Source: Chitinophaga pinensis DSM 2588
GTDB lineage: Bacteria; Bacteroidota; Bacteroidia; Chitinophagales; Chitinophagaceae
Direction of reading: 5' to 3'
DNA length: 64,000 bases
Assembly: GCF_000024005.1 (NCBI RefSeq)
Contig: NC_013132.1
Span: forward strand, 3,838,001 to 3,902,000
The translations under genes and the position numbers were made by a program. Every line of letters begins with the position of its first letter. Position 1 is the first letter of the stretch. This document shows positions 9,052 through 18,103 of this stretch, piece after piece. The notes below the pieces were generated by a model. It was not told the DNA's origin. It made no database searches and saw only the letters and a program-made list of their open reading frames with translations.

Positions 9052-11238
9052 ATGCAATTGAAAAAGATCATTGCTGCCTTGTTGCTCAGCACCGCGGGAT
9101 TACCTGCGTTTGCACAGCTGGACAAGGCCGCTACGGAGGCGTTTTTGAAAAGGGTAGTAAAGGACAGGGCTACCGCATTTACCTGCGAATACCTGCCTGC
9201 GGATAACGGAAAGGATGTATTTGAAATAGAAAGTAACGGCAGCCGTATTATGTTGCGCGGAAACAACGGCGTGAGCGTAGCATCAGCATTGAACTACTAT
9301 CTCAGAAATTACTGTAATTCAATCATTACCTGGAACGGCACCAACCTGCACCTGCCGGCTGTATTGCCGGTTGTGAAAGAGAAAGAGCATCATGTGACGC
9401 CGTACAGGTACCGTTATTATATCAACTACTGTACATTCCAGTACAGCATGAGCTGGTGGAACTGGGAGAGATGGCAGCAGGAAATAGACTGGATGGCGAT
9501 GAATGGTATTAACATGCCATTGGCGCTTACCGGTGAAGAAGCGATCTGGCAGGAAGTGTATAAAGAGATGGGCTTTACGGATGCAGAACTGGACAAGTTC
9601 TTCAGCGGACCCGCTTATTTCTCCTGGCTCTGGATGGGGAATATCGATGCATGGGGCGGTCCATTGCCACAACACTGGAAAGACAGCCATAAGGTATTAC
9701 AGCAACAGATACTGGCCGCAGAACGTAGTATGGGTATGTTGCCAATATTACCAGCCTTTACCGGACACGTACCGCCAGCCTTTAAAGATAAATATCCGAA
9801 TGAGATCGTAAAGCCGACTAACTGGGACGCTGGTTTCCCGGATGTATATATCCTCGATCCAAACAGTCCGATGTTTGACAAGATCGGGAAGAAGTTCCTG
9901 GAAGCACAGACCAAAGCTTTTGGTACTGATCACTTTTACTCAGCGGATACCTTCAATGAAAATGTGCCGCCTTCGAGCGATTCTTCATTCCTGGATGCCA
10001 TGAGTCGTAAGGTATATGCGTCTATGGCAGCTGCTGATCCGAAAGCCGTGTGGGTAATGCAGGGATGGATGTTCCATTATAATGCGAGTTACTGGCATCA
10101 GCCACAGATCAGAGCCTTGTTAAATGCAGTGCCTGATGATCATATGATCGTACTGGATCTGTATAGTGAAAGTCATCCTGAATGGAGGAATACACAGGCT
10201 TATTACGGCAAACCATGGATCTGGAATATGCTGCACAACTTTGGTGGTAATACCGGTATGTGGGGTGGAATGGATGCCGCTGCACACGATCCGGCTACTG
10301 CGTTGCATGATCCTGCTTCCGGAAAGATGTCGGGTATTGGTCTGACGCCGGAGGGCATTGAGCAGAATCCTGCGCTGTACCAGCTGATGATTGATAACGT
10401 TTGGAGAGATCAGCCGATCAACGTAGATACCTGGCTGCAATCGTATGCAAAACAACGATACGGTGCAGAGAATGAGGCAGTAAACAAGGCATGGCAGATC
10501 CTGTATCATACCGTGTATATTGGCGGTCCGACAGAAGGCGCGCCGGAATCGATCATTGTTGCAAGACCAACACTGGATATCGCAGCAGAGAGAGTAAAGA
10601 CCAAACTTGAATATGATCCTGCCAAAGTAGTACCGGCATGGGATCTCTTCATCAATGCAGCCGCACAGCTGAAGCCAACAGAAGGATTTAAGTATGACCT
10701 GGTAGACCTGACCCGTCAGGTGCTTGGTAACTATGCCAGTCCATTACAACAGCGTGTAGCGACTGCTTATCGCAATAAAGATCTGGCGGCATTTAAACAA
10801 TACAGCACACAATTCATCGGACTACTGGATGACATGGATATGCTGCTGGGGACTCAGGAAGGATTTCTATTGGGCAAATGGGTAAGCGATGCGCGCAGTA
10901 ATGGTATTACGCCGGCAGAGCAGGACCTGTATGAGTTCAATGCAAAAGACCTGGTGACCTTGTGGGGGGATAAGGATAGTCCGGTACACGAATATTCAAA
11001 CCGTCAGTGGAACGGGCTGATTAAAGGCTTTTATAAGCCTCGTTGGCAGCAGTTCTTCACTTTGCTGGAGTCCAGCCTCAAAAAGGGCGAAACAGCCGAT
11101 TTAAAGGCATTTGAAGAGCAGGTGAAGGCATTTGAGTGGAAATGGGCGAACGGGCATGATAAATATGCCGTAAAGCCACAGGGAGACGCCGTGAAAGCTG
11201 CCGTTCAATTACACAAGAAATATCGTAAGATGATGTAA
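9052..11238 (+). CDS. GH89 alpha-N-acetylglucosaminidase, secreted
   Basis: 728 residues with a Sec signal ending near AFAQ. The GH89 (NAGLU) core is obvious: SWWNWERWQQEIDWMAMNGIN, ADTFNENVPPSSD, LDLYSESHPEW, WIWNMLHNFGGN and GIGLTPEGIEQNP. By alignment with human NAGLU from memory, the acid/base is E303 and the nucleophile E434. Their spacing of 131 matches the human pair (130 apart). The enzyme removes terminal alpha-linked GlcNAc from glycans such as heparan-type or mucin-type chains. It completes the sigma/FecR/SusC/SusD locus, presumably acting in the periplasm or at the surface. A possible weak terminator with a T run follows the stop. Confidence 0.95.
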   Translation: MQLKKIIAALLLSTAGLPAFAQLDKAATEAFLKRVVKDRATAFTCEYLPADNGKDVFEIESNGSRIMLRGNNGVSVASALNYYLRNYCNSIITWNGTNLHLPAVLPVVKEKEHHVTPYRYRYYINYCTFQYSMSWWNWERWQQEIDWMAMNGINMPLALTGEEAIWQEVYKEMGFTDAELDKFFSGPAYFSWLWMGNIDAWGGPLPQHWKDSHKVLQQQILAAERSMGMLPILPAFTGHVPPAFKDKYPNEIVKPTNWDAGFPDVYILDPNSPMFDKIGKKFLEAQTKAFGTDHFYSADTFNENVPPSSDSSFLDAMSRKVYASMAAADPKAVWVMQGWMFHYNASYWHQPQIRALLNAVPDDHMIVLDLYSESHPEWRNTQAYYGKPWIWNMLHNFGGNTGMWGGMDAAAHDPATALHDPASGKMSGIGLTPEGIEQNPALYQLMIDNVWRDQPINVDTWLQSYAKQRYGAENEAVNKAWQILYHTVYIGGPTEGAPESIIVARPTLDIAAERVKTKLEYDPAKVVPAWDLFINAAAQLKPTEGFKYDLVDLTRQVLGNYASPLQQRVATAYRNKDLAAFKQYSTQFIGLLDDMDMLLGTQEGFLLGKWVSDARSNGITPAEQDLYEFNAKDLVTLWGDKDSPVHEYSNRQWNGLIKGFYKPRWQQFFTLLESSLKKGETADLKAFEEQVKAFEWKWANGHDKYAVKPQGDAVKAAVQLHKKYRKMM

Positions 11239-11262
11239 TAAAGATTTTCTGTTTTAATCTAG

Positions 11263-11295
11263 GCCGTTCCCCATTCTTGGGGGGGCTATTTTTTT
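11263..11295 (+). terminator. Possible terminator after the GH89 gene
   Basis: A CCCC/GGGG stem around ATTCTT, extendable by GCC/GGC, followed closely by a run of seven T. It lies between the GH89 stop and the convergent HxlR stop. The stem is short, so the call is tentative. Confidence 0.45.
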
Positions 11296-11663
11296 CAATC
11301 TTTATGCATGATCTTTTTCTTATGCATGGTGCCCCATTCATTCAGCGAGGAGATGACATTCAGCAGTGTGTGACTGTACTCCAGCAATTCATATTCTACC
11401 AGCAATGTGCTGGATTCACTACGTTCAATTCTGCGGACGAAACCGTTCAGTTCAAGATCTTTCAGATCATTTGACAAGACCCTGGCAGAAATACCGTTTA
11501 AAGCCTTCTGCAATTCGTTAAAACGTTTCCTTCCATTGGAAAGTGCGATGATAATCCGCAGTTTCCATTTTCCTCCGATGACATACAGGGCGTCTCCCAC
11601 AGCATTGATCATCTCTTCACATTGCTGATCGGATAACGGATCCTTAAAATTACACTCGTGCAT
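11295..11663 (-). CDS. HxlR-family winged-helix transcriptional regulator
   Basis: 122 residues. The family core is clear: an N-terminal Cys (C4), then ALYVIGGKWKLRIIIALSNGRKRFNELQKAL, then ISARVLSNDLKDLELNGFVRR. HxlR proteins are dimeric repressors or activators, often responding to thiol or electrophile stress. The gene diverges from the esterase gene across about 64 bp (or 109 bp with the later esterase start). That gap holds an exact 18-bp palindrome that is a likely operator. By position the esterase is the probable target. Confidence 0.9.
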   Translation of the reverse strand: MHECNFKDPLSDQQCEEMINAVGDALYVIGGKWKLRIIIALSNGRKRFNELQKALNGISARVLSNDLKDLELNGFVRRIERSESSTLLVEYELLEYSHTLLNVISSLNEWGTMHKKKIMHKD

Positions 11664-11681
11664 AGTTCAGGCAGTTACTTC

Positions 11682-11699
11682 AAGGTTAGCGCTAACCTT
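11682..11699. promoter_or_regulatory. 18-bp perfect palindrome, candidate HxlR operator
   Basis: The sequence AAGGTTAGCGCTAACCTT is self-complementary over all 18 bases. It lies 19 bp upstream of the HxlR start and between the two divergent genes. Regulators of this family bind inverted repeats near their own genes, so it is a good operator candidate. Binding is inferred from position and symmetry only. Confidence 0.6.
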
Positions 11700-11727
11700 T
11701 AACTTATCAATACGAAAGCGGGAACTA

Positions 11728-12717
11728 ATGTACATAAGTTTGCGGCATTACAGGAAATTAAAACTATCAGCAATGTATTTACTAAAGATTGGATGTATCA
11801 GCCTGGCCGTATTACTGGTCATCATCGCCGCTTTGTACAGTTACTATGTCTATACGCCCATACCTAAGACGCCCCCGCTCAGCGCAACTATCAGAACATC
11901 TAAAATTAAGGTGGGCGAACTGGAACGTAGCTTCCTTTCATATGTGCCTGCTAAAGCACCCGATCATCCGGCACTTGTCATTATGTTACATGGTTCCGGT
12001 CTGGACGGGAAGCGTTTCAGGGAATGGACCGGTTATAGCTTCGATCAGCTGGCAGATAAACATGGCTTTCTTGTCGCTTATCCCGACGGTTATAAAGGCA
12101 ACTGGAATGATTGCCGTATCAATGCTCCTTTTGAGGCAAAACAGTTGAATATTGACGATATGGGCTTTTTGCATACATTGATCGCATACTATGAACGTCA
12201 ATATAATATTGATCCGGCAAAGGTGTTTGTGTTTGGCTATTCCAACGGCGGACAAATGGCTTTCAGACTCGCTATGGAAACACCTGAAAAGGTAGCTGCT
12301 ATCGCAGCAGTGTGTGCCAGTTTACCGGATGCCGCTACCTGCTCATGTACGATGCAGGGCGCTACTCCACCAGTACTGCTGATCAATGGTACAGCCGATA
12401 AGATCATTCCTTATAAGGGAGGAGAAGTAACGCTTTTCTTTAAGAAAGTAGGCATCGGTATTTCTGCGCCTGCTACGGCAAAACATTTTGCAGACAGGAA
12501 CAACGCTGTAGAACAACAACCTGAAACCACATCAGGAACGATCTCTCAGCGTACATGGATAAAAGAAGGACATGCCTTTGTAAAACTGATCAGTATATCG
12601 GGTGGTGGGCATACCGTCCCTCAGCAGACATTCAGGTTCCCAAGGTTGTTGGGGATGACTTCTACGGCGTATGATAGTCCGTCTGAAGCCTGTCACTTCT
12701 TCGGATTAGATAAATAA
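11728..12717 (+). CDS. CE1/LpqC-type esterase (PHB-depolymerase or feruloyl-esterase-like)
   Basis: 329 residues if started at 11728. The ATG at 11773 (MYLLKIGCISLAV) is equally plausible and still keeps the membrane anchor or signal (about residues 20-40). The alpha/beta-hydrolase core shows VIMLHGSGLDG (oxyanion region), the nucleophile motif GYSNGG (S172), NGTADKIIPY near the acid, and the late SGGGHTVP histidine. Family members cleave polyester or aryl-ester bonds on polysaccharides. The true substrate is not visible. It diverges from an HxlR regulator, suggesting inducible expression. The stop is close to the convergent synthase gene. Confidence 0.82.
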   Translation: MYISLRHYRKLKLSAMYLLKIGCISLAVLLVIIAALYSYYVYTPIPKTPPLSATIRTSKIKVGELERSFLSYVPAKAPDHPALVIMLHGSGLDGKRFREWTGYSFDQLADKHGFLVAYPDGYKGNWNDCRINAPFEAKQLNIDDMGFLHTLIAYYERQYNIDPAKVFVFGYSNGGQMAFRLAMETPEKVAAIAAVCASLPDAATCSCTMQGATPPVLLINGTADKIIPYKGGEVTLFFKKVGIGISAPATAKHFADRNNAVEQQPETTSGTISQRTWIKEGHAFVKLISISGGGHTVPQQTFRFPRLLGMTSTAYDSPSEACHFFGLDK

Positions 12718-12722
12718 AGCGT

Positions 12723-15700
12723 TTATTTTATCAGTGGCGTATTCAGATTGGAAAGGGCGGTCGTTACATATTGTCCTTTCCCCGCTACAAGATACAGCCG
12801 GTATAGTTCCGGCGATTCGGGGATATGCAGGTGGAGCACCGGGCCGCTGCCTGCATGTTCCATATAAATACCATTTTCCCATCCATCTGTTTTGTAGAGG
12901 TACCACTCAAAATGTAGTGAGGGATCGAAGTAGCCGTCCAGGTTCCATTGTCCTTTTTCCGATATCAGTGCACTGTAAGTCAGTACAGCCCCGGGATCAG
13001 TCACCTTTGCCGGTTTCAGTATTTTTATCGCAGGTAATGCAGGTGCATCAACGCTGCCATGCCAGTATTGCGCAAGACGTACCGCATCGGGTTTGTAGTG
13101 GCCATACAGGTCCGTCAGCCCATTGAATGTGATCGCGTCTCTTGTTTGCGCATCCTGCCAGGCATCAATAAAAACCGGTCCTTTTCTGTTGGAGGATATA
13201 TAGTTGTCCGCATTGATACCGCTGAAGAAGTACGGTATATCTGTAACGGTAATACTGCCACCGCCAGGATCTTTGGGAGATACAAGTCCTATTGCAGAGA
13301 GTTCCGGAATGGCGTCCGCGATCGTTTGTACGGTGAGCGAGAAGCGGTGTCCCTCAGGTACATCGAGTGTAACTGGTCTGCCGGGATCGACTGCTTTTAT
13401 CTGCCGTACCAGCTTGCGCAACCAATGGATATACTGGTCCTGGTGATAGAGCAATGAAGGCGCAATGTAGCTATCGTCCAGTGCTTCCCAGTAATTATTC
13501 CCCAGGTGCCAGCCGATGATATTGTTGTTGTCTTTGTTTTTGCGGACGGTATTCACTACTGAACGGATATAGGCTTCCGGCCATTCTTCAAGCCCCTGCT
13601 CAATGGTGGGTTCCGGTAGCCAGAAACCGTATTGTATCTGCATACCCAGATCCGCAGCAACGGAAAAAATATTGTGATCATATACACCTGGACCATAGCG
13701 TCTGATCGTATTGATACCGATACGTTGCATGGATTGGAGATCTGTCATCACTTCCTTTCGCGTCAGCGTATGATGGTTCCTGAACCAGGGGATTCCCTTT
13801 GAATAGATAACACCTCTGATGGTATCGCTCAACAGGGTGTTTTGTCTATGCTTCACCACATTAACGGCAGGCAGCATAACCGGTCTGTTTATCGGAGCAG
13901 CACTGTTTTTCTGCAGATCATTGAGCAGTGACAATGGTGCAGAAGGTTCCAGCAGTTCCCAGTTCAGCATGTCTACATGGGTATTGCCGACAGTGTTTTT
14001 ATCGAAACTGCTGTTGAAAAGAATAGTGGCTTTTACCTCCGGAAAATGATCTGTAATATCCGCAAATGCGTCCTGTAACCAGCCGCTTTGTCCGGGCTCT
14101 CTGGCCAGAGAACCTGTTTCTGCGATCATCACCGGCAATCCTGAGCGGAAAAGTGCCTGTGTATGAAATGGCTGGTACAACTGACTGAAGTTGTACCATT
14201 GTCCGTCGGGATTTAGTCTGCCGTAATTAAGCATCGTAACAGCCAGCCAGTCAACATATTCTCTGCCGGGGAAATACCTGTTTGCTGCCGTTGCTTTCCA
14301 TGGGTTCCATACCCATACCACATTTCTGGCCCCTGCCCGCTGGAAGAAGTCATGCACATATCTCCATGCGGCAATATACTCTGCGGCTTTGTTATGTCCT
14401 TTTGTTGACCATGGATAAGCAGGATTGTCCGGCTCATGTGCAAAGCGGATGAATACAGGCCGGCGCAAGGCAATGATACGTTGTGTGAACTGTTGCAGGT
14501 AGCCATCAAAATTGCCGTTGCTGATATGTGTCATTATCTTCAGCTCATTACGCAGTTCGTCGTCTTTAAACTGATCTTTAAAAAGAGCGGCCCAGGGTTC
14601 CCAGGTGATCATCGGAACAGCATGAAAGGAATAAATCTCATTCATAAGTGAATCATCTGGCAGACAGGCAGGCATATCTCCCCAGGGGATGTAACAGGAG
14701 ATGATATTAAACGGGGTTCCTTTCACGGCAACGTAATGCATTACATGCTCCATGGCCGTCATGCCGCTGGAATCTGCCGGACTGAATATCCCTGTATAGA
14801 AGACGTCTTCTTTGTATGCGTGTGCTGACTGATAAGCAGGAGGAGGTTTATTATCCTCATAAATAAACCAGGAGGTGAAACCACAAACGATTAATGTAAG
14901 CGACATGGCAGACTTACGCATCATGACATACACACCGTGTCTGAACTTCCAGAGTCTTACTTTAACTGCATAGTAATGATGATATATAACCTCCATGGTT
15001 GTTTGCGGCGCGACATTACTCATACGACCTTTCCAGATACCTGCCAGGATATTAAACAGCATGATCAGGCAGTTGATAAATGCAATGCCTGCCATCACCC
15101 ATGAATAAGGATTCCAGTCCAGCCACAATCCGTATATGATGGCCGTGATTGAAACCAGCAGAACAATACCGTTAGGAATAAACAATTTCCAGCTGGTACC
15201 TTCTTTATCATCTTTGGGGGTTGGTATGTAGGGTACTTTTTTACGGATAATGGTATAGAACAGTCCTAACACATAGATCCACCAGGTGCCTATCTGTAGT
15301 AGTCCGCCGACGATATGAAACCCGCTTTCCTCTTCTGCCATTACCCAGCGTTGTACAAAATGTCTTACCAGTATCGTACTGGCCAGAAAAGGAATACTGA
15401 TAATACCGAATGAAAGCAGATCGAACTGACAGGGGATGATATCCAGTACCAGCGCGAGCACCGGCACCAGGAAGTTGATAAAAGACATGACTCCTGAGCA
15501 ATAATGAAAAGGGAGTGTACCATAATGCAGTTTTTGTCGCCAGGTAAATTTCCGGAACAATCTGGGATAGGTAGTGACCAGTAACTCAAACGTTCCTCTT
15601 GCCCATTTCAGCTGTTGTTTATAGTAAGCAGAGAGAGTAGAAGGCACCAATCCAAGGGTTAGTACTTCCGGTACATAGACTGATTTCCAGCCTTTGGCGT

Positions 15701-16514
15701 GTAATTGCATGGCGGTATGCATATCTTCTGCAAGTCCGGCAGCATGACCACCGATAGCGTCGAGTGCGCTGCGTCGGAAGGTACAGTTCGCGCCTATTGC
15801 CTGTACCGTACCGTAAGTGTTCATGGTCATCATCATGGGACCATAGAACTGAAAGGTTTGCTGGGCGGCGCCTTTGGCAATGATATTATCGCCGATATTA
15901 CCATATGCCTGTACGATCTGCACAAATCCTATCTCCGGATCAATAAAGTAAGGCACTACGCGATCGAGGAATTCCGGGATCGGTACGTGATCCGGATCCA
16001 TCACAACACATAGTTCGCCGGTAGCATATTGTAGGGCATTATTGATATTACCTGCTTTGGCATCTTTACGGTTGGTCCTGGTGACGTGCCGTACGCCCAG
16101 TCGTTGACATACGGCTATGAGATAGGGATCATCGGCTTCATCACAGAGCCAGGTGGTATGAGGATAGGTAATAGCCTGCATGGCGGTGAGTGTTTCTATG
16201 ATCATCTCATACGGCTCTCCGGCGCAGAAGGTGGTAAATATATCTACCGTGGGATTTATTTTAGTACGGGGCCGTACGGGCATGGAGATACAGAAGTAGT
16301 GATACCATTCGTGCAGCACTTTCAGGCAAAAGTAGATAATGCCCGACATCATCAGCCAATATAGGGGTTTATTTCCTATGTTGGCAGGGTTGAAGAGGCT
16401 GTACAGGAGTATTCCCATACTGGCTATCCCGGTTACAATGATGAACCTAAGGATCAATAACTCAATGCGCGTAGGCCGGGATACGCGTGCCCGTATTTTT
16501 GTCTTTTGTTTCAA
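12723..16514 (-). CDS. Membrane GT2 synthase fused to GH26 and a degenerate TIM-barrel domain
   Basis: 1263 residues with three parts. Residues 20-70 hold two membrane spans. The processive GT2 domain (about 90-310) has D125, D173-P-D175 and E263-D264, then the QxxRW site written QQLKW (300-304). More spans cover about 335-550. The export side then carries a GH26-like domain (about 560-850) with HE at 693-694 (acid/base) and AET at 798-800 (nucleophile E799). A second TIM barrel (about 900-1150) has GNN where GNE is usual and IDAW where SEW is usual. The final part (about 1160-1263) looks beta-rich. The start is TTG at 16514, overlapping the upstream hydrolase gene by 53 bp. I infer synthesis and on-site trimming of a beta-linked polysaccharide. 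Confidence 0.85.
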   Translation of the reverse strand: MKQKTKIRARVSRPTRIELLILRFIIVTGIASMGILLYSLFNPANIGNKPLYWLMMSGIIYFCLKVLHEWYHYFCISMPVRPRTKINPTVDIFTTFCAGEPYEMIIETLTAMQAITYPHTTWLCDEADDPYLIAVCQRLGVRHVTRTNRKDAKAGNINNALQYATGELCVVMDPDHVPIPEFLDRVVPYFIDPEIGFVQIVQAYGNIGDNIIAKGAAQQTFQFYGPMMMTMNTYGTVQAIGANCTFRRSALDAIGGHAAGLAEDMHTAMQLHAKGWKSVYVPEVLTLGLVPSTLSAYYKQQLKWARGTFELLVTTYPRLFRKFTWRQKLHYGTLPFHYCSGVMSFINFLVPVLALVLDIIPCQFDLLSFGIISIPFLASTILVRHFVQRWVMAEEESGFHIVGGLLQIGTWWIYVLGLFYTIIRKKVPYIPTPKDDKEGTSWKLFIPNGIVLLVSITAIIYGLWLDWNPYSWVMAGIAFINCLIMLFNILAGIWKGRMSNVAPQTTMEVIYHHYYAVKVRLWKFRHGVYVMMRKSAMSLTLIVCGFTSWFIYEDNKPPPAYQSAHAYKEDVFYTGIFSPADSSGMTAMEHVMHYVAVKGTPFNIISCYIPWGDMPACLPDDSLMNEIYSFHAVPMITWEPWAALFKDQFKDDELRNELKIMTHISNGNFDGYLQQFTQRIIALRRPVFIRFAHEPDNPAYPWSTKGHNKAAEYIAAWRYVHDFFQRAGARNVVWVWNPWKATAANRYFPGREYVDWLAVTMLNYGRLNPDGQWYNFSQLYQPFHTQALFRSGLPVMIAETGSLAREPGQSGWLQDAFADITDHFPEVKATILFNSSFDKNTVGNTHVDMLNWELLEPSAPLSLLNDLQKNSAAPINRPVMLPAVNVVKHRQNTLLSDTIRGVIYSKGIPWFRNHHTLTRKEVMTDLQSMQRIGINTIRRYGPGVYDHNIFSVAADLGMQIQYGFWLPEPTIEQGLEEWPEAYIRSVVNTVRKNKDNNNIIGWHLGNNYWEALDDSYIAPSLLYHQDQYIHWLRKLVRQIKAVDPGRPVTLDVPEGHRFSLTVQTIADAIPELSAIGLVSPKDPGGGSITVTDIPYFFSGINADNYISSNRKGPVFIDAWQDAQTRDAITFNGLTDLYGHYKPDAVRLAQYWHGSVDAPALPAIKILKPAKVTDPGAVLTYSALISEKGQWNLDGYFDPSLHFEWYLYKTDGWENGIYMEHAGSGPVLHLHIPESPELYRLYLVAGKGQYVTTALSNLNTPLIK

Positions 16515-17811
16515 TTACGTAAAAGGGGGTATTGGCAGTTGCAATATTTCCATATTTGTCATAGACCCATGAATAGATACGATAGGGGCCTTCTTTTGAT
16601 GGCGAACGGAAGGTGATCCGTGCGCTGTTCTGAGGAGTAATCCCTGCATCGTAAACGTGGATGGTAGCGCTGTATCCAGGGTCAAAATCCTCGTCTGTCA
16701 CTTCCCATAGAATACGGAGCCGGGAGGTATCAGTCGTTATCATTTTCAACTCAGCAGTCTGTATCGTGTCAGGAGACAGAAAGATGTTATCGATCGGTTT
16801 CTTGCCATTTATCAGCAACCTTTCTACCGCCGGTGCCGGATGTAGCGGCTGTCTGTTTGTCCAGCAGGATTCCATTTCCTGCAGGAGGGCTGTCTGAGCG
16901 CCATGCTGATCGACGATGCTGTACCAGGTAGGCGTGATTTCCGTTTTATATCCCCAGTAAAAGGTCAGTGCGCCAAGGAAACGTGGATTGTTTACCGGAA
17001 GGTATTTTGTATAGAATTCATGATAATATTTTGCTTTTTCGGTACTGGTAGGTTCAATCGGTGCGCTCCATGCCGTCGTCCGCGATTCCTGCGGAGAATA
17101 GATCCCCCATTCAGAGACGAGGAAGGGACCCTTCCATAACCAGTCATTATCCGACAGCTGCTCGTCCAGTTTTTTCAGATCGCCGAAAGTATTAAACGAT
17201 AGCAGATCAAGTCCGGAGATCTTTAACCGGATGTTCATAATATTTCTGAACTGATAATTGATCATCGCCGTGGTAACAGGATGATCCGGGTCTTCGGCAT
17301 GTATCATGTCGAGCAGGCGGTTATAAACGGCATAGAACCGGTTGTATTTAGGACTGTAAGGAAAGTCTACTTCGTTACCCAGGCACCACATCAGCAAAGC
17401 AGGGTGGGAGCGGTAACGTAATACGACCTTCCGGAAGGCATTATATTGTGCTTCCACTTTCTTTTCATTACGGTAAAAATGGTCCAGATACTTGCTTTCG
17501 GGAACATAAAAGCCTGCAACGACGGCAAGGTTGTTGGCAGCAGCTTCATCCAGAATTGCTTTAAGATTGGCGGTATCCCAGGTACGGATGGTATTACCTC
17601 CTATTGCTTTCAACGTGGACATATTAGTGTAACCGGCTCCTCCCTTTACCAGGAACGGGGTACTGTTTCGATATAATGTATACTTACCATTTTCCCTGGA
17701 TATATACACCTTCCCGGATGGCCTGATTGTTCTATCACCTTTGCAGCCATACAGTTGGAGTAGCAGCATACAGGGGAAAAGCAAGTACCGTCTGATACGA
17801 TCTGGCGTCAT
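16462..17811 (-). CDS. GH2-type TIM-barrel glycoside hydrolase, lipoprotein
   Basis: 449 residues with a lipobox LYGC (Cys 23). The catalytic barrel shows KAIGGNTIRTWDT, LLMWCLGNEVDF (acid/base E147) and GPFLVSEWGIYS (nucleophile E234), as in GH2 and related clan A barrels. A C-terminal domain of about 100 residues follows with a beta-sandwich look (RILWEVTDEDFDPGYSATI), possibly Ig-like or carbohydrate-binding. It is the first gene of the minus-strand pair and its end overlaps the synthase start, so the two are translationally linked. Its barrel resembles the third domain of the synthase but keeps both catalytic Glu. Substrate unknown; beta-mannan or beta-glucan is plausible from the GH26 neighbour. 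Confidence 0.82.
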   Translation of the reverse strand: MTPDRIRRYLLFPCMLLLQLYGCKGDRTIRPSGKVYISRENGKYTLYRNSTPFLVKGGAGYTNMSTLKAIGGNTIRTWDTANLKAILDEAAANNLAVVAGFYVPESKYLDHFYRNEKKVEAQYNAFRKVVLRYRSHPALLMWCLGNEVDFPYSPKYNRFYAVYNRLLDMIHAEDPDHPVTTAMINYQFRNIMNIRLKISGLDLLSFNTFGDLKKLDEQLSDNDWLWKGPFLVSEWGIYSPQESRTTAWSAPIEPTSTEKAKYYHEFYTKYLPVNNPRFLGALTFYWGYKTEITPTWYSIVDQHGAQTALLQEMESCWTNRQPLHPAPAVERLLINGKKPIDNIFLSPDTIQTAELKMITTDTSRLRILWEVTDEDFDPGYSATIHVYDAGITPQNSARITFRSPSKEGPYRIYSWVYDKYGNIATANTPFYVIETKDKNTGTRIPAYAH

Positions 17812-18022
17812 TCGGTAGCTGATAAGATTTTAGAACATCATCAAACATTCACTGTTGTTATAAATATAATGAAATTCGGGTGAAATTCCCGCAGTTTTAT
17901 TTGTCAGCCGGTCTTCCCGACAGATAACCGGTTTTTAGTCAGGCAGCCCCTTACCTTATAAATACAAACTGGTTGGTATTGCCGGTTATAGAATAACAGG
18001 TTAACTTTATATCCAACCTCAG

Positions 18023-18054
18023 AAAGAGGCTCGTCGTTCCGGGCGGGCCTCTTT
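18023..18054 (+). terminator. Terminator-like hairpin in the leader of the GMC gene
   Basis: AAAGAGGC (18023-18030) pairs with GCCTCTTT (18047-18054) around a 16-nt loop, and one more T follows. It lies 50 bp before the GMC start codon, between two divergently transcribed genes, where no upstream + strand gene needs termination. A leader attenuator or a stable 5' hairpin is possible. Confidence 0.45.
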
Positions 18055-18103
18055 TAGTATTTGTGTTCAATCAGCTTTCGTTACCCCCGGTTAAATTGCC
18101 CTT

